A stretch of DNA of 64,000 bases from Piscinibacter gummiphilus (lineage in GTDB: Bacteria; Pseudomonadota; Gammaproteobacteria; Burkholderiales; Burkholderiaceae_C), in the NCBI RefSeq assembly GCF_032681285.1, contig NZ_CP136336.1:4203001-4267000 (forward strand). The letters are read 5' to 3'. Positions 9,688 to 19,455 of this stretch are shown here, one piece after another. Numbering within the stretch: the stretch's first letter is position 1; every line of letters begins with the position of its first letter. The position numbers and the translations under genes were made by a program. The notes beneath the pieces are model-generated. The model searched no databases. It was not told where the DNA came from and saw nothing but the letters and a program-made list of their open reading frames with translations.

Positions 9688-10446
9688 ATGCTGCCCTTCA
9701 TCCGAGGTTGGACCGATGTGCAGCGCACGCCGCGGGCCAACCGGCGGCTGGGGGCGACGCTGGCGTTCGTGGCCGGTGCGGCCAATGCCGGCGGCTTCCT
9801 CGCCGTCGGCCAGTACACCTCGCACATGACCGGCGTGATGTCGTCGCTGGCCGACCACCTGGCGCTCGGCCAGTTCCTGCTGGCCGGCGCCGCGCTCGCC
9901 GCACTCGTCACCTTCATCGCGGGCGCCATGAGCACGGCCCTGCTCGTCAACTGGGCGCAGCGCCGCCAGCTGCACAGCAGCTACAGCCTGCCGCTCTTGC
10001 TCGAAGCCAGCCTGCTGATGGTCTTCGGCGTCTTGGGTGCGAGCCTCGGCCTGCACTCGGCCCTGCTGCTGCCCGCGACCGTGCTGCTGCTCTGCTTCAC
10101 CATGGGGCTGCAGAACGCCGTCATCACCAAGATCTCGCGCGCAGAGATCCGCACCACCCACGTGACCGGACTCGTCACCGACCTCGGCATCGAACTCGGC
10201 AAGCTCGTCTACGTGAACCGAAGCGCCGCGCTCGGGCAGGTGCGCGCCAACCGCGAACGGCTGCGCACGCACGCGCTGCTCGTGGCCTGCTTCTTCGTGG
10301 GCGGCGTGATGGGCGCGCTCGGATTCAAGTGGGTGGGCTACATCACCACCGTGCCGCTCGCCGCCCTGCTCGTGCTCTTGAGCCTGCGCCCGCTGTGGCG
10401 TGACGTGCAGGCCCGCCTGGCGCCCCCCGGAAACGCTGCACCGTGA
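9688..10446 (+). CDS. DUF1275 (YoaK-like) membrane protein
   Basis: The 252-residue product has about six membrane segments. It carries the two family repeats: AGAANAGGFLAVGQYTSHMTG near the N-terminus and GLQNAVITKISR with THVTGLVTDLG in the middle. The family is widespread and of unknown function; a transport role is often guessed. Its stop overlaps the GTG start of the SulP gene by four bases, so the two are cotranslated. Confidence 0.85.
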   Translation: MLPFIRGWTDVQRTPRANRRLGATLAFVAGAANAGGFLAVGQYTSHMTGVMSSLADHLALGQFLLAGAALAALVTFIAGAMSTALLVNWAQRRQLHSSYSLPLLLEASLLMVFGVLGASLGLHSALLLPATVLLLCFTMGLQNAVITKISRAEIRTTHVTGLVTDLGIELGKLVYVNRSAALGQVRANRERLRTHALLVACFFVGGVMGALGFKWVGYITTVPLAALLVLLSLRPLWRDVQARLAPPGNAAP

Positions 10447-12140
10447 AGCGCCCCGGCATCGACCTCGCCGTCTTCCGGCCCCGGATCGTCGATGCGCTGA
10501 AGGGCTACGACCGCCGCCGTTTCCTCGGCGACGTCGGGGCCGGTGTCACGGTGGGCGTGGTCGCACTGCCACTCGCGATGGCCTTCGCCATCGCCTCCGG
10601 CGTGAAGCCCGAGCAGGGCCTCTTCACCGCCATCATCGGCGGCCTGCTGGTGGCGGCCCTCGGCGGCTCCAGCGTGCAAATCGGCGGGCCGGCCGGCGCA
10701 TTCATCGTGATCGTCTACGGCATCGTGCAGCGCTACGGCCTCACCAACCTGCTGATCGCCACCGCACTGGCCGGCGTGCTCATGTTTGCGCTAGGGCTCT
10801 TCAAGCTCGGAGCCTTGGTGCGCTACATCCCGGTCACCATCGTCATCGGCTTCACCAACGGCATCGCGGTGCTGATCGCCTTCTCGCAGATCAAGGACCT
10901 GCTTGGCCTCTCGGTCGCCAAGCTGCCGAGCGACTTCTTCTCGCAGGTTCATCTGCTGGCCACGCATCTGCACACCCTGAACGTGCACGCGCTCGGCCTC
11001 GGCGCGGCCACCGTGGCCATGCTCTTCTTCTGGCCGCGGCTCTTCAGCCCCGGCTCGCTGCTGCCCTCGCACCTGCTGGAAGGCCACACGCTGCGCACCG
11101 CCTCGCGAGTGCCGGGGCCCATCGTCGCCCTCGTGGTGCTGTCGGCGCTCGCGTGGTGGCTCAAGATGCCGGTCGAGACGATCGGCTCGCGCTTCGGCGG
11201 CATTCCGCAGACCCTGCCGTCGCTGGAACTGCCACCCTTCAGCTGGCAAAGCGCCAAAGAACTCGTCATTCCCACCTTCACCATCGCGCTGCTCGGGGGT
11301 GTGGAGTCGCTGCTGTGCGCGCGCATCGCCGACAACCTCACCGACCCGCCGCGCCACGACCCAAACCAGGAGCTGATGGCCCAGGGTGTCGCCAACTTCG
11401 TCGTGCCGTTCTTCGGCGGCATTCCGGTCACCGGCACCATCGCCCGCACCGTCACCAACATCCGCGCCGGCGCCAGGACACCCGTCGCCGGCATCGTGCA
11501 CTCGCTCACGCTGCTGCTCATCGTGCTGCTGGCGGCACCGCTTGCGATGAACGTGCCGCTCGCGGTGCTGGCGGGCATCGTGCTCTTCGCCGCCTGGAAC
11601 ATGGGCGAGTGGCACGAATTCGCCCGCCTGCGCCGCTTCAGCCTGCCCTACCGCACCGTACTGCTGGGCACCTTCCTGCTGACAGTCATCTTCGACCTCA
11701 CGGTAGCGGTGCAGGTGGGCCTGGTGATGGCCTGCGGTTTCTTCATCTACCGCATGAGCAGCCTCTTCCGCACCGACCTCGCCCCCGACAGCCCACCCGG
11801 CGTGCAGGTCTACCGCCTCTACGGCACGCTGTTCTTCGGCGCCGTCGGCAAGATCGAGACGATCTCGCAGCAGCTGCCCCCCGGCACCCACGCCGTGGTG
11901 CTGGAAATGCACCAGCTGGTGTCCATCGACAACTCCGGCCTGGACGCCCTGATGCAACTGCACAAGACCCTGGCGCGGCAGGGCGTGCACCTCATCCTGT
12001 GCGACTTGAACGAGCAACCACGCGAGCTGGTGCGGCGCGCCGGATTCGACGCCGAGCTGGGCCTGGACAACGTCACCTCCCACCTGGGTGCCGCCCTGGC
12101 CAGGGCGGTCGATCCCACCCGGCGAGCTTCGACGGCTTAA
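10443..12140 (+). CDS. SulP-family anion transporter with C-terminal STAS domain
   Basis: The 565-residue product has a hydrophobic core of about 10-12 membrane segments starting at residue 30, with the family segments LPLAMAFAIASG, GGSSVQIGGPAGAFIV and PVTGTIARTVTNIRAG, and a cytoplasmic STAS domain (about 450-550) with the SIDNSGLDAL segment where some homologues carry a regulatory Ser. Members move sulfate, bicarbonate or other anions; the substrate is not readable here. The start is GTG at 10443, overlapping the upstream DUF1275 stop. A DUF1275-SulP pair is noteworthy because it may hint at a shared substrate. Confidence 0.9.
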   Translation: MKRPGIDLAVFRPRIVDALKGYDRRRFLGDVGAGVTVGVVALPLAMAFAIASGVKPEQGLFTAIIGGLLVAALGGSSVQIGGPAGAFIVIVYGIVQRYGLTNLLIATALAGVLMFALGLFKLGALVRYIPVTIVIGFTNGIAVLIAFSQIKDLLGLSVAKLPSDFFSQVHLLATHLHTLNVHALGLGAATVAMLFFWPRLFSPGSLLPSHLLEGHTLRTASRVPGPIVALVVLSALAWWLKMPVETIGSRFGGIPQTLPSLELPPFSWQSAKELVIPTFTIALLGGVESLLCARIADNLTDPPRHDPNQELMAQGVANFVVPFFGGIPVTGTIARTVTNIRAGARTPVAGIVHSLTLLLIVLLAAPLAMNVPLAVLAGIVLFAAWNMGEWHEFARLRRFSLPYRTVLLGTFLLTVIFDLTVAVQVGLVMACGFFIYRMSSLFRTDLAPDSPPGVQVYRLYGTLFFGAVGKIETISQQLPPGTHAVVLEMHQLVSIDNSGLDALMQLHKTLARQGVHLILCDLNEQPRELVRRAGFDAELGLDNVTSHLGAALARAVDPTRRASTA

Positions 12141-12184
12141 AATCCCGGCTTCACTCCGGCGCCGCCTCTGGCGCCCTGACCGCC

Positions 12185-12391
12185 ATGCCGCTGTTCTGGA
12201 AGCCGTACAAGTCCGAGATCACCTCGTTCATCGAGGAACTGAAGGCCAAGCGCCCGACGCTCGAAGAAGAGCAGCGCCGCGGCCGCGCCCTGTTGTGGGA
12301 CAAGCCCATCGACCGCGAGGCGCAGGCCGAGTACCGCGACGCCCGCGTGCCGCAGCAGCCCTACGTGTACCAGAACAACACGAAACGCTGA
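12185..12391 (+). CDS. DUF3460 family small protein
   Basis: The 68-residue protein begins MPLFWKPYKSEITSFIEELK and is highly charged and soluble. It matches the betaproteobacterial DUF3460 family, whose function is unknown. It lies between the SulP gene and scpA, 15 bases ahead of scpA, a neighbourhood often kept in Burkholderiales. A TTAAAAT stretch at about 12136-12142 could serve as a -10 region, but this is weak. Confidence 0.8.
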   Translation: MPLFWKPYKSEITSFIEELKAKRPTLEEEQRRGRALLWDKPIDREAQAEYRDARVPQQPYVYQNNTKR

Positions 12392-12406
12392 ACGCGTTCC
12401 GCACGA

Positions 12407-13249
12407 GTGAATTCCGAGGTGATGGCGGCCGACGCGGCGCCTGATGCAGCAGTTCCGCAGGTGGTGGACCACATCGCCGTGGCGCGCCTGTACGGCGAGC
12501 CGCTCTTCCAGCTGCCGCAGGACCTCTACATCCCGCCCGATGCGCTGGAGGTTTTTCTCGAGGCCTTCGAAGGCCCGCTCGACTTGCTGCTCTACCTGAT
12601 CCGCAAGCAGAACTTCAACATCCTCGACATCCCGCTGGCCAGCGTCACGCGCCAGTACCTCGCCTACGTCGACCAGATCCGCAAGACCAACCTCGAGCTG
12701 GCCAGCGAATACCTGCTGATGGCCGCGATGCTGATCGAGATCAAGTCGCGCATGCTGCTGCCACCGAAGAAGGTGGCCGAAGGTGAAGAGCCGGAAGACC
12801 CGCGTGCCGAACTGGTGCGCCGCCTGCTCGAATACGAGCAGATCAAGCTTGCAGCCGCACGGCTCGACGCGCTGCCGGTGCTGGGCCGCGATTTCCTGCG
12901 GGCGCAGGTGGTGATCGAACAGTCGCTCACGCCGCGCTTCCCCGACGTCAATGCCGACGAACTTCGGGCCGCCTGGCAAGACATCTTGAAGCGCGCCAAG
13001 CTCAACCAGCACCACACCATCACCCGCGAGCAGCTGTCGGTGCGCGAGCACATGAGCATCGTGCTGCGCCGCCTGCAAGGCCGCCGCTTCGCCCTGTTCG
13101 AAGATCTCTTCGAACTCAACCGCGGGCCGCAGGTGCTGGTCGTCACCTTCATCGCCATGCTGGAACTGGCCCGCGAGCACCTGCTCGAAGTCACCCAGGC
13201 CGAAGCCTTCGCACCGATCTACGTCCGCCTGGCCTACCAGCCGGCCTGA
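12407..13249 (+). CDS. scpA: Segregation and condensation protein A (ScpA kleisin)
   Basis: The product has up to 280 residues and is the kleisin that links Smc and ScpB in chromosome condensation. The family signature FEGPLDLLLYLIRKQNFNI occurs at about 49-67, followed by the LLMAAMLIEIKSRMLLP helix. The C-terminal winged helix that binds Smc is also present. I give the GTG at 12407, whose product begins MNSEVMAAD. An ATG at 12422 is an alternative, but its GAGG lies only two bases away. No scpB gene lies in the window. Confidence 0.9.
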   Translation: MNSEVMAADAAPDAAVPQVVDHIAVARLYGEPLFQLPQDLYIPPDALEVFLEAFEGPLDLLLYLIRKQNFNILDIPLASVTRQYLAYVDQIRKTNLELASEYLLMAAMLIEIKSRMLLPPKKVAEGEEPEDPRAELVRRLLEYEQIKLAAARLDALPVLGRDFLRAQVVIEQSLTPRFPDVNADELRAAWQDILKRAKLNQHHTITREQLSVREHMSIVLRRLQGRRFALFEDLFELNRGPQVLVVTFIAMLELAREHLLEVTQAEAFAPIYVRLAYQPA

Positions 13250-13326
13250 CCGCTTCTGCTGCACCGCACCACCTGCTGGGCGCATCTGGTTAGACTGCCG
13301 GCCGTACTCATCTCCGGAACCTTCGC

Positions 13327-14309
13327 ATGCAAGAAACCGCTGTCCGCGTCCACCCCCGCAAGCCCGCCGCCCTTGCGGCCGCCAGCCGCTGGACCGTGGC
13401 CGAGATCGAGGCGCTCTTCGATTTGCCTTTCACCGAGCTGATGCACCGCGCGCAGACGGTGCACCGCGAGCATTTCGACCCGACCGAGGTGCAGCTGTCC
13501 ACCCTGCTGTCGATCAAGACCGGCGGCTGCCCGGAAGACTGCAGCTACTGCCCGCAGGCCGCGCGCTATGACACCGGCGTCGAAGCCAGCAAGGTGATGG
13601 ATTGCGACGCGGTGCTCGACGCGGCCCGCCGCGCCCAAGCCGCCGGCGCCACCCGCTTCTGCATGGGCGCCGCCTGGCGCTCGCCGAAAGACCGCGACAT
13701 CGAGAAAGTGGCCGAGCTCGTGAGCGCCGTGAAGTCGCTGGGCCTGGAGACCTGCGCCACGCTCGGCATGCTGGAAGACGGCCACGCCGAGACGCTGCAA
13801 CAGGCCGGCCTCGACTACTACAACCACAACATCGACACCGCACCCGACAAGTACGGCGACATCATCAGCACCCGCCAGTTCCAGGACCGGCTCGACACCC
13901 TGCAGCGCGTGCGCGGTGCCGGCGTGAAGGTGTGCTGCGGCGGCATCGTCGGCATGGGCGAGACGCGCACCCAGCGGGCCGCGCTCGTGGCCGAACTCGC
14001 CAACATGGACCCGTACCCCGAGTCGGTGCCGATCAACAACCTCGTGCAGGTGCCCGGCACGCCGCTGCACGGCAGCGAGAAGCTCGACCCCCTTGAGTTC
14101 GTGCGCACCATCGCCGTCGCTCGCATCACCATGCCGAAGTCTCGCGTGCGCTTGTCGGCCGGCCGCCAGCAGCTCGGCGAAGCGGTGCAGACGCTGTGCT
14201 TCCTGGCCGGTGCCAACTCCATCTTCTACGGCGACAAGCTCCTGACCACCGGCAACCCCGACGTGCAAGCCGACCAGGAACTGCTCGCCAAGCTTGGGAT
14301 GACCACCTC

Positions 14310-14313
<4 letters not shown>
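13327..14313 (+). CDS. bioB: Biotin synthase
   Basis: The 328-residue radical-SAM enzyme inserts sulfur into dethiobiotin to make biotin. The radical [4Fe-4S] motif CPEDCSYC is at 68-75, and the [2Fe-2S]-ligand region with GIVGMGET and RLSAGR is intact. Length agrees with the family (about 330-345). The stop overlaps the panB start in ATGA. Placement ahead of panB-panC joins biotin and pantothenate synthesis in one probable operon; the other bio genes are not in the window. Confidence 0.97.
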
Positions 14314-16003
<1,690 letters not shown>

Positions 16004-16006
16004 GGT

Positions 16007-17113
16007 TCAGCCGCCAGCTGACATCAGCGCCACACCCTTCACCTGCGCCCACAGCGCGTCGCCAGCTTTCAGCGCCAGCGCGTCGCAGCTCTTGTGCGTG
16101 ATGCGCGCCAGCAAGTAGACCGGCGCCTCGGAGGTTGACGCGGACGAGGACGTCGCGGTCACGCGCAGCCGCAGCATCACGGTTCCACCATCGGCATGCA
16201 AGGACTCCAGCGTGACCGGCAGCACGTTGAGGATGCTGGTCTGCTGCGCCGGTTCGCGCGTCACGCTCACGTCTCGCGCGAGCACGGCAGCGCGCACGGT
16301 TTCACCCAACGCCGCGTGCGAGCCGCCGACCCACAGTGAAGCCCCCGCCGCGCCGATGCGCATCATCCGGTAGCGGTCGTCGTGCTCCTCCACACGCGCC
16401 TCGATCACCACGCCCGCATCGTCGCGCCGAGCCAGGGGCAGGTCGGCACGCGACAGCAGCTCGTGCGTCGGCCCGGCTGCCAGCGCCCGCCCCTCGCGCA
16501 GCAGCACGAGGTGGTCGGCGAGGCGGGCCACTTCGTCCATCGCGTGGGTTACGTAGACGATGGGCATGGCGAGCGTTGTGTGCAGGCGCTCCAGGTACGG
16601 GAGGATGTCGGCCTTGCGCTCGGCGTCGAGCGCGGCCAGCGGCTCGTCCATCAGCAGCAGGCGCGGCTGGGTGGCCAGTGCGCGCGCAATCGCGACACGC
16701 TGGCGCTCGCCGCCTGACAGGGTGGCGGTGCCACGCGCCATGAGGGCACCAATGCCCAGCAGGTCGACAGCCTGCGCAAGCGCCTCGCGTGAGCCGGCCT
16801 GGCCGCTGCGGCGCAGGCCGTAGTCGAGATTGCCCTGCACGCTGAGGTGAGGGAAGAGCGCCGCCTCCTGGATCACATAGCCAATCGGGCGACGGTGCGT
16901 GGGCACGAAGAGGCCTCGGCGATCGTCCTGCCAGTACTCGTCGCCCACGATCACATGGCCGTCGGCGCGTTCCAGCCCGGCCAGGGCGCGCAGCAGCGTC
17001 GTCTTGCCGCAGCCGGAGGGGCCGAACACGGCACTCACGCCGCGCGACGGCAGTTGCAGCGCCACGTCGAGCGAAAACTCGCCGCGGGCGAGGCGGAGCG
17101 CGAGGTCGATCAC
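16007..17113 (-). CDS. modC: Molybdate ABC transporter ATP-binding protein
   Basis: The 368-residue ATPase powers ModB. Walker A GPSGCGKTT is at 31-39, the ABC signature LSGGERQR at about 130, and Walker B LLLMDEPLAALD just after. A C-terminal Mop/TOBE domain (about 300-365) can bind molybdate and inhibit the pump. The start is GTG at 17113, overlapping the modB stop by four bases; starting further upstream would add non-conserved residues and overlap modB by more than 40 bases. Confidence 0.95.
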   Translation of the reverse strand: MIDLALRLARGEFSLDVALQLPSRGVSAVFGPSGCGKTTLLRALAGLERADGHVIVGDEYWQDDRRGLFVPTHRRPIGYVIQEAALFPHLSVQGNLDYGLRRSGQAGSREALAQAVDLLGIGALMARGTATLSGGERQRVAIARALATQPRLLLMDEPLAALDAERKADILPYLERLHTTLAMPIVYVTHAMDEVARLADHLVLLREGRALAAGPTHELLSRADLPLARRDDAGVVIEARVEEHDDRYRMMRIGAAGASLWVGGSHAALGETVRAAVLARDVSVTREPAQQTSILNVLPVTLESLHADGGTVMLRLRVTATSSSASTSEAPVYLLARITHKSCDALALKAGDALWAQVKGVALMSAGG

Positions 17114-17796
17114 CGTGCCGCTCCCGCATCTGCGCCGCGCGGCCGCTTCACCCAATAGAGCGTCACCAGCACCGTGAGCGCGAAGGCCACCATCGCGGCG
17201 GCCAGTCGGTGGGCGTCGGCGTATTCGGCCGCTTCCACATGGTCGTAGATGGCGACCGACATCACCCGCGTCTGGCCAGGGATGTTGCCGCCCATCATCA
17301 GCACCACGCCAAACTCACCGACCGTGTGCGCAAAACCGAGCACGCTGGCAGTGATGAAGCCGGGCCTCGCCAGCGGCAGCGCCACGGTGAAGAAACGATC
17401 CCACGGCCCGGCGCGCAGCGTGGCGGCTGCCTCGAGCGCACGCTCGGGCACGGCTTCGAAGGCCTGTTGCAGCGGCTGCACGACGAAGGGCATCGAGTAC
17501 AGCACCGAGGCCACCACCAGCCCGGCGAAGGTGAAGGGAAGCCGGCCGATTCCCAGCGCCTGCGTGAGCTGCCCCACCGGCCCCTGCGGGCCCATCAGCA
17601 GCAGCAGATAGAAGCCCAGCACCGAGGGCGGCAGCACCAGCGGCATCGCCACCAGCGCGGCCCACACCGGCTTGCTGCGCGAGCGTGTGCGTGCCAGCCA
17701 CCACGCCACGGGCGTGCCCAGCACCAGCAGCAGCACGGTCGTGACGGCCGCCAGCTCGGCCGTCAGCCGGATCGCGCTCCAGTCGGCGGCGGTCAT
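17110..17796 (-). CDS. modB: Molybdate ABC transporter permease
   Basis: The 228-residue inner-membrane permease has about five to six membrane segments. The EAA-loop segment is present as EAAATLRAGPWDRFFTVALP, followed by GEFGVVLMMGGNIPGQTRV, which is diagnostic for ModB. The start overlaps the modA stop (ATGA) and the stop overlaps the modC GTG, so modA, modB and modC are tightly coupled. Confidence 0.96.
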   Translation of the reverse strand: MTAADWSAIRLTAELAAVTTVLLLVLGTPVAWWLARTRSRSKPVWAALVAMPLVLPPSVLGFYLLLLMGPQGPVGQLTQALGIGRLPFTFAGLVVASVLYSMPFVVQPLQQAFEAVPERALEAAATLRAGPWDRFFTVALPLARPGFITASVLGFAHTVGEFGVVLMMGGNIPGQTRVMSVAIYDHVEAAEYADAHRLAAAMVAFALTVLVTLYWVKRPRGADAGAAR

Positions 17797-18542
17797 CGGT
17801 AGCCGTAGCCCTGGATCAGCGCCTTGGCGTCGGCGCTGCGCAGATAGGCGAGCAGGGCCTGCGCCGCAGCGCTGCCCTTGGCGCGCTTGAGCAGCACGGC
17901 GTCCTGCCGGATCTCGCCGTGCAAGGACGGCGGTACCAGCCAGTACGAGCCCTGCACCGGCTTGCCCGGCACCTTCACCTGCGACAGCGCCACGAAGCCG
18001 ATCTCGGCATTGCCGCTTACGACGAACTGAAAGGCTTGCGCAATGCTTTCGGCGGTGACGATGCGGCCGGCGACAGCCTCACCCGCCCCCTGCGCAGCCA
18101 AGGTTTCCTGGGCCGCCCTGCCATACGGTGCGAGCTTGGGGTTGGCGATGGCCAGGTGCTTGTAGCGCGCCGTCTTCAACACCGCGCCCTGCTCATCCAC
18201 CACACCGGGCAGCGCGCTCCACAGCACCAGCTGCCCAACGGCATAGGTGAACTGCGTGCCCGCCACGGCGTGGCCCTCGTTCACCAGCCGGCGCGGCGTG
18301 TCATCGTCGGCCGCGAGCAGCACATCGAAGGGCGCGCCTGCCAGGATCTGGCTGTAGAACCTGCCTGTGGCACCGCTCGTGAGCTTGAGCGTGTGGCCGC
18401 TGCTGGCGCGGAACCCTTCGGCGAGCTTCGCCATCGGGCCGGAAAAGTTGGCGGCCACGGCGACCGACACCTCGCCAGCATTCGCCACCGTTGGCAACAC
18501 ACACGCCAAGAGCATCGCGAGACGCCAGGTCATCTTCTTCAT
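17793..18542 (-). CDS. modA: Molybdate-binding periplasmic protein
   Basis: The 249-residue protein begins with a clear signal peptide (Lys-rich start, hydrophobic core, cleavage near ANA-GEV at about 21-23). The ligand-binding fold follows, with VAVAANFSGPMAKLAEGF and FYSQILAGAPFDVLLAADDD as in ModA. AAAGG-like AAAGGG precedes the ATG at 18542. It lies 13 bases after modE and is coupled to modB. Confidence 0.95.
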   Translation of the reverse strand: MKKMTWRLAMLLACVLPTVANAGEVSVAVAANFSGPMAKLAEGFRASSGHTLKLTSGATGRFYSQILAGAPFDVLLAADDDTPRRLVNEGHAVAGTQFTYAVGQLVLWSALPGVVDEQGAVLKTARYKHLAIANPKLAPYGRAAQETLAAQGAGEAVAGRIVTAESIAQAFQFVVSGNAEIGFVALSQVKVPGKPVQGSYWLVPPSLHGEIRQDAVLLKRAKGSAAAQALLAYLRSADAKALIQGYGYR

Positions 18543-18555
18543 CCGCCGCGCCCTT

Positions 18556-19380
18556 TCAATCGATCACCGCCAGGATCACGCTCGACACCTTGAACACCGC
18601 CCCGGCGCGCACGCCCTCGGCCAAGCCCATCGTGCGCACCGACTCGGCCGTGACCACCGCCACGGCGCTGCGGCCGTGGCCGAGATCGAGCGTCACCTCG
18701 GCGTTCACCGGCCCGTCGACGATGCGCGAGACCGTGCCCCAGAAACGATTGCGGGCGCTGATGCGCAAGGTGTCGTCGGCCACCAGCATCACCGACGAGG
18801 CCTTGACCATCGCCACCACCTCGCTTCCGACAGCCAGGCCCAGCAACCCCGCAGACTCCTGTGTCACGACCGCAGCGAGCGACAGGCGCTCGTCGAGGCG
18901 GATCACCACCTCCACGTCCACCGGCCCAACGCGCAGCGCACTCACGCTGCCGGCGAACTGGTTGCGGGCACTGCTGCGCAAGGCCAGGCGGCGCAGCAGG
19001 CGTTCGAAGCTGGCGGCGTCGCCTTCGGGCATGTGCGCGAGCAGCGCCGCCGCCCGGTCCAGCCCGCGTTGCGACTCGGCCTGCATCGCCCGGTAGAGCG
19101 CGACCACGCGCCGCCCGTGTTCGGTGAGGCGGGTGCCACCGCCCGCCTTGCCCCCGGTGCTGCGCTCGACCAGGGGCTGCTCGGCGAGGTTGTTCATCGC
19201 GTCGACCGCGTCCCACGCGGCCTTGTACGACAGCGGCACCTGCTTGGCCGCCTGTGTGATGGAGCCATGTTCGCCGATGGCTTCGAGCAGGCGCACGCGC
19301 GTGTCGCCAAGGTAGGCGCCCGCGTCGGTGCGGATGTCGAGCTGGCCGGTGAGGCGTGGTGGGGCGGATGGGCGTGTCAT
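18556..19380 (-). CDS. modE: Molybdate-responsive transcriptional regulator ModE
   Basis: The 274-residue protein has an N-terminal LysR-like winged helix-turn-helix (about 20-100, LLEAIGEHGSITQAAKQVPLSYKAAWDAV) and two C-terminal Mop/TOBE domains (about 135-205 and 210-273, each with the SARNQF/SARNRF core) that bind molybdate. Gene order modE-modA-modB-modC on one strand, plus a palindromic operator 23 bases before its start, indicates that ModE represses its own operon when molybdate is plentiful. Confidence 0.95.
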   Translation of the reverse strand: MTRPSAPPRLTGQLDIRTDAGAYLGDTRVRLLEAIGEHGSITQAAKQVPLSYKAAWDAVDAMNNLAEQPLVERSTGGKAGGGTRLTEHGRRVVALYRAMQAESQRGLDRAAALLAHMPEGDAASFERLLRRLALRSSARNQFAGSVSALRVGPVDVEVVIRLDERLSLAAVVTQESAGLLGLAVGSEVVAMVKASSVMLVADDTLRISARNRFWGTVSRIVDGPVNAEVTLDLGHGRSAVAVVTAESVRTMGLAEGVRAGAVFKVSSVILAVID

Positions 19381-19402
19381 GGGAGAAGCCCCGCAACAGA
19401 GT

Positions 19403-19434
19403 CGCTATATACCCACTAATATAGCGCCTTGGAA
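19403..19434 (-). promoter_or_regulatory. ModE operator overlapping the modEABC promoter
   Basis: CGCTATAT at 19403-19410 and ATATAGCG at 19419-19426 form a perfect inverted repeat with eight-base arms and an eight-base spacer. This matches the known ModE half-site (CGnTATAT). On the minus strand the operator covers a TATATA -10 box (19406-19411) placed 17 bases from a TTCCAA -35-like box (19429-19434), so bound ModE would block RNA polymerase. The operator match is strong; the -35 assignment is weak. Confidence 0.8.
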
Positions 19435-19455
19435 CCGCCGAGGCGGCCCCACCAA

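Noticed and set aside
7543..10272. A 909-codon open frame on the minus strand opposite metG and the DUF1275 gene
   Set aside because: Its product is Arg/Gly/His-rich with no family segments, and it lies antisense to clear genes. Long antisense frames are expected at this GC content.
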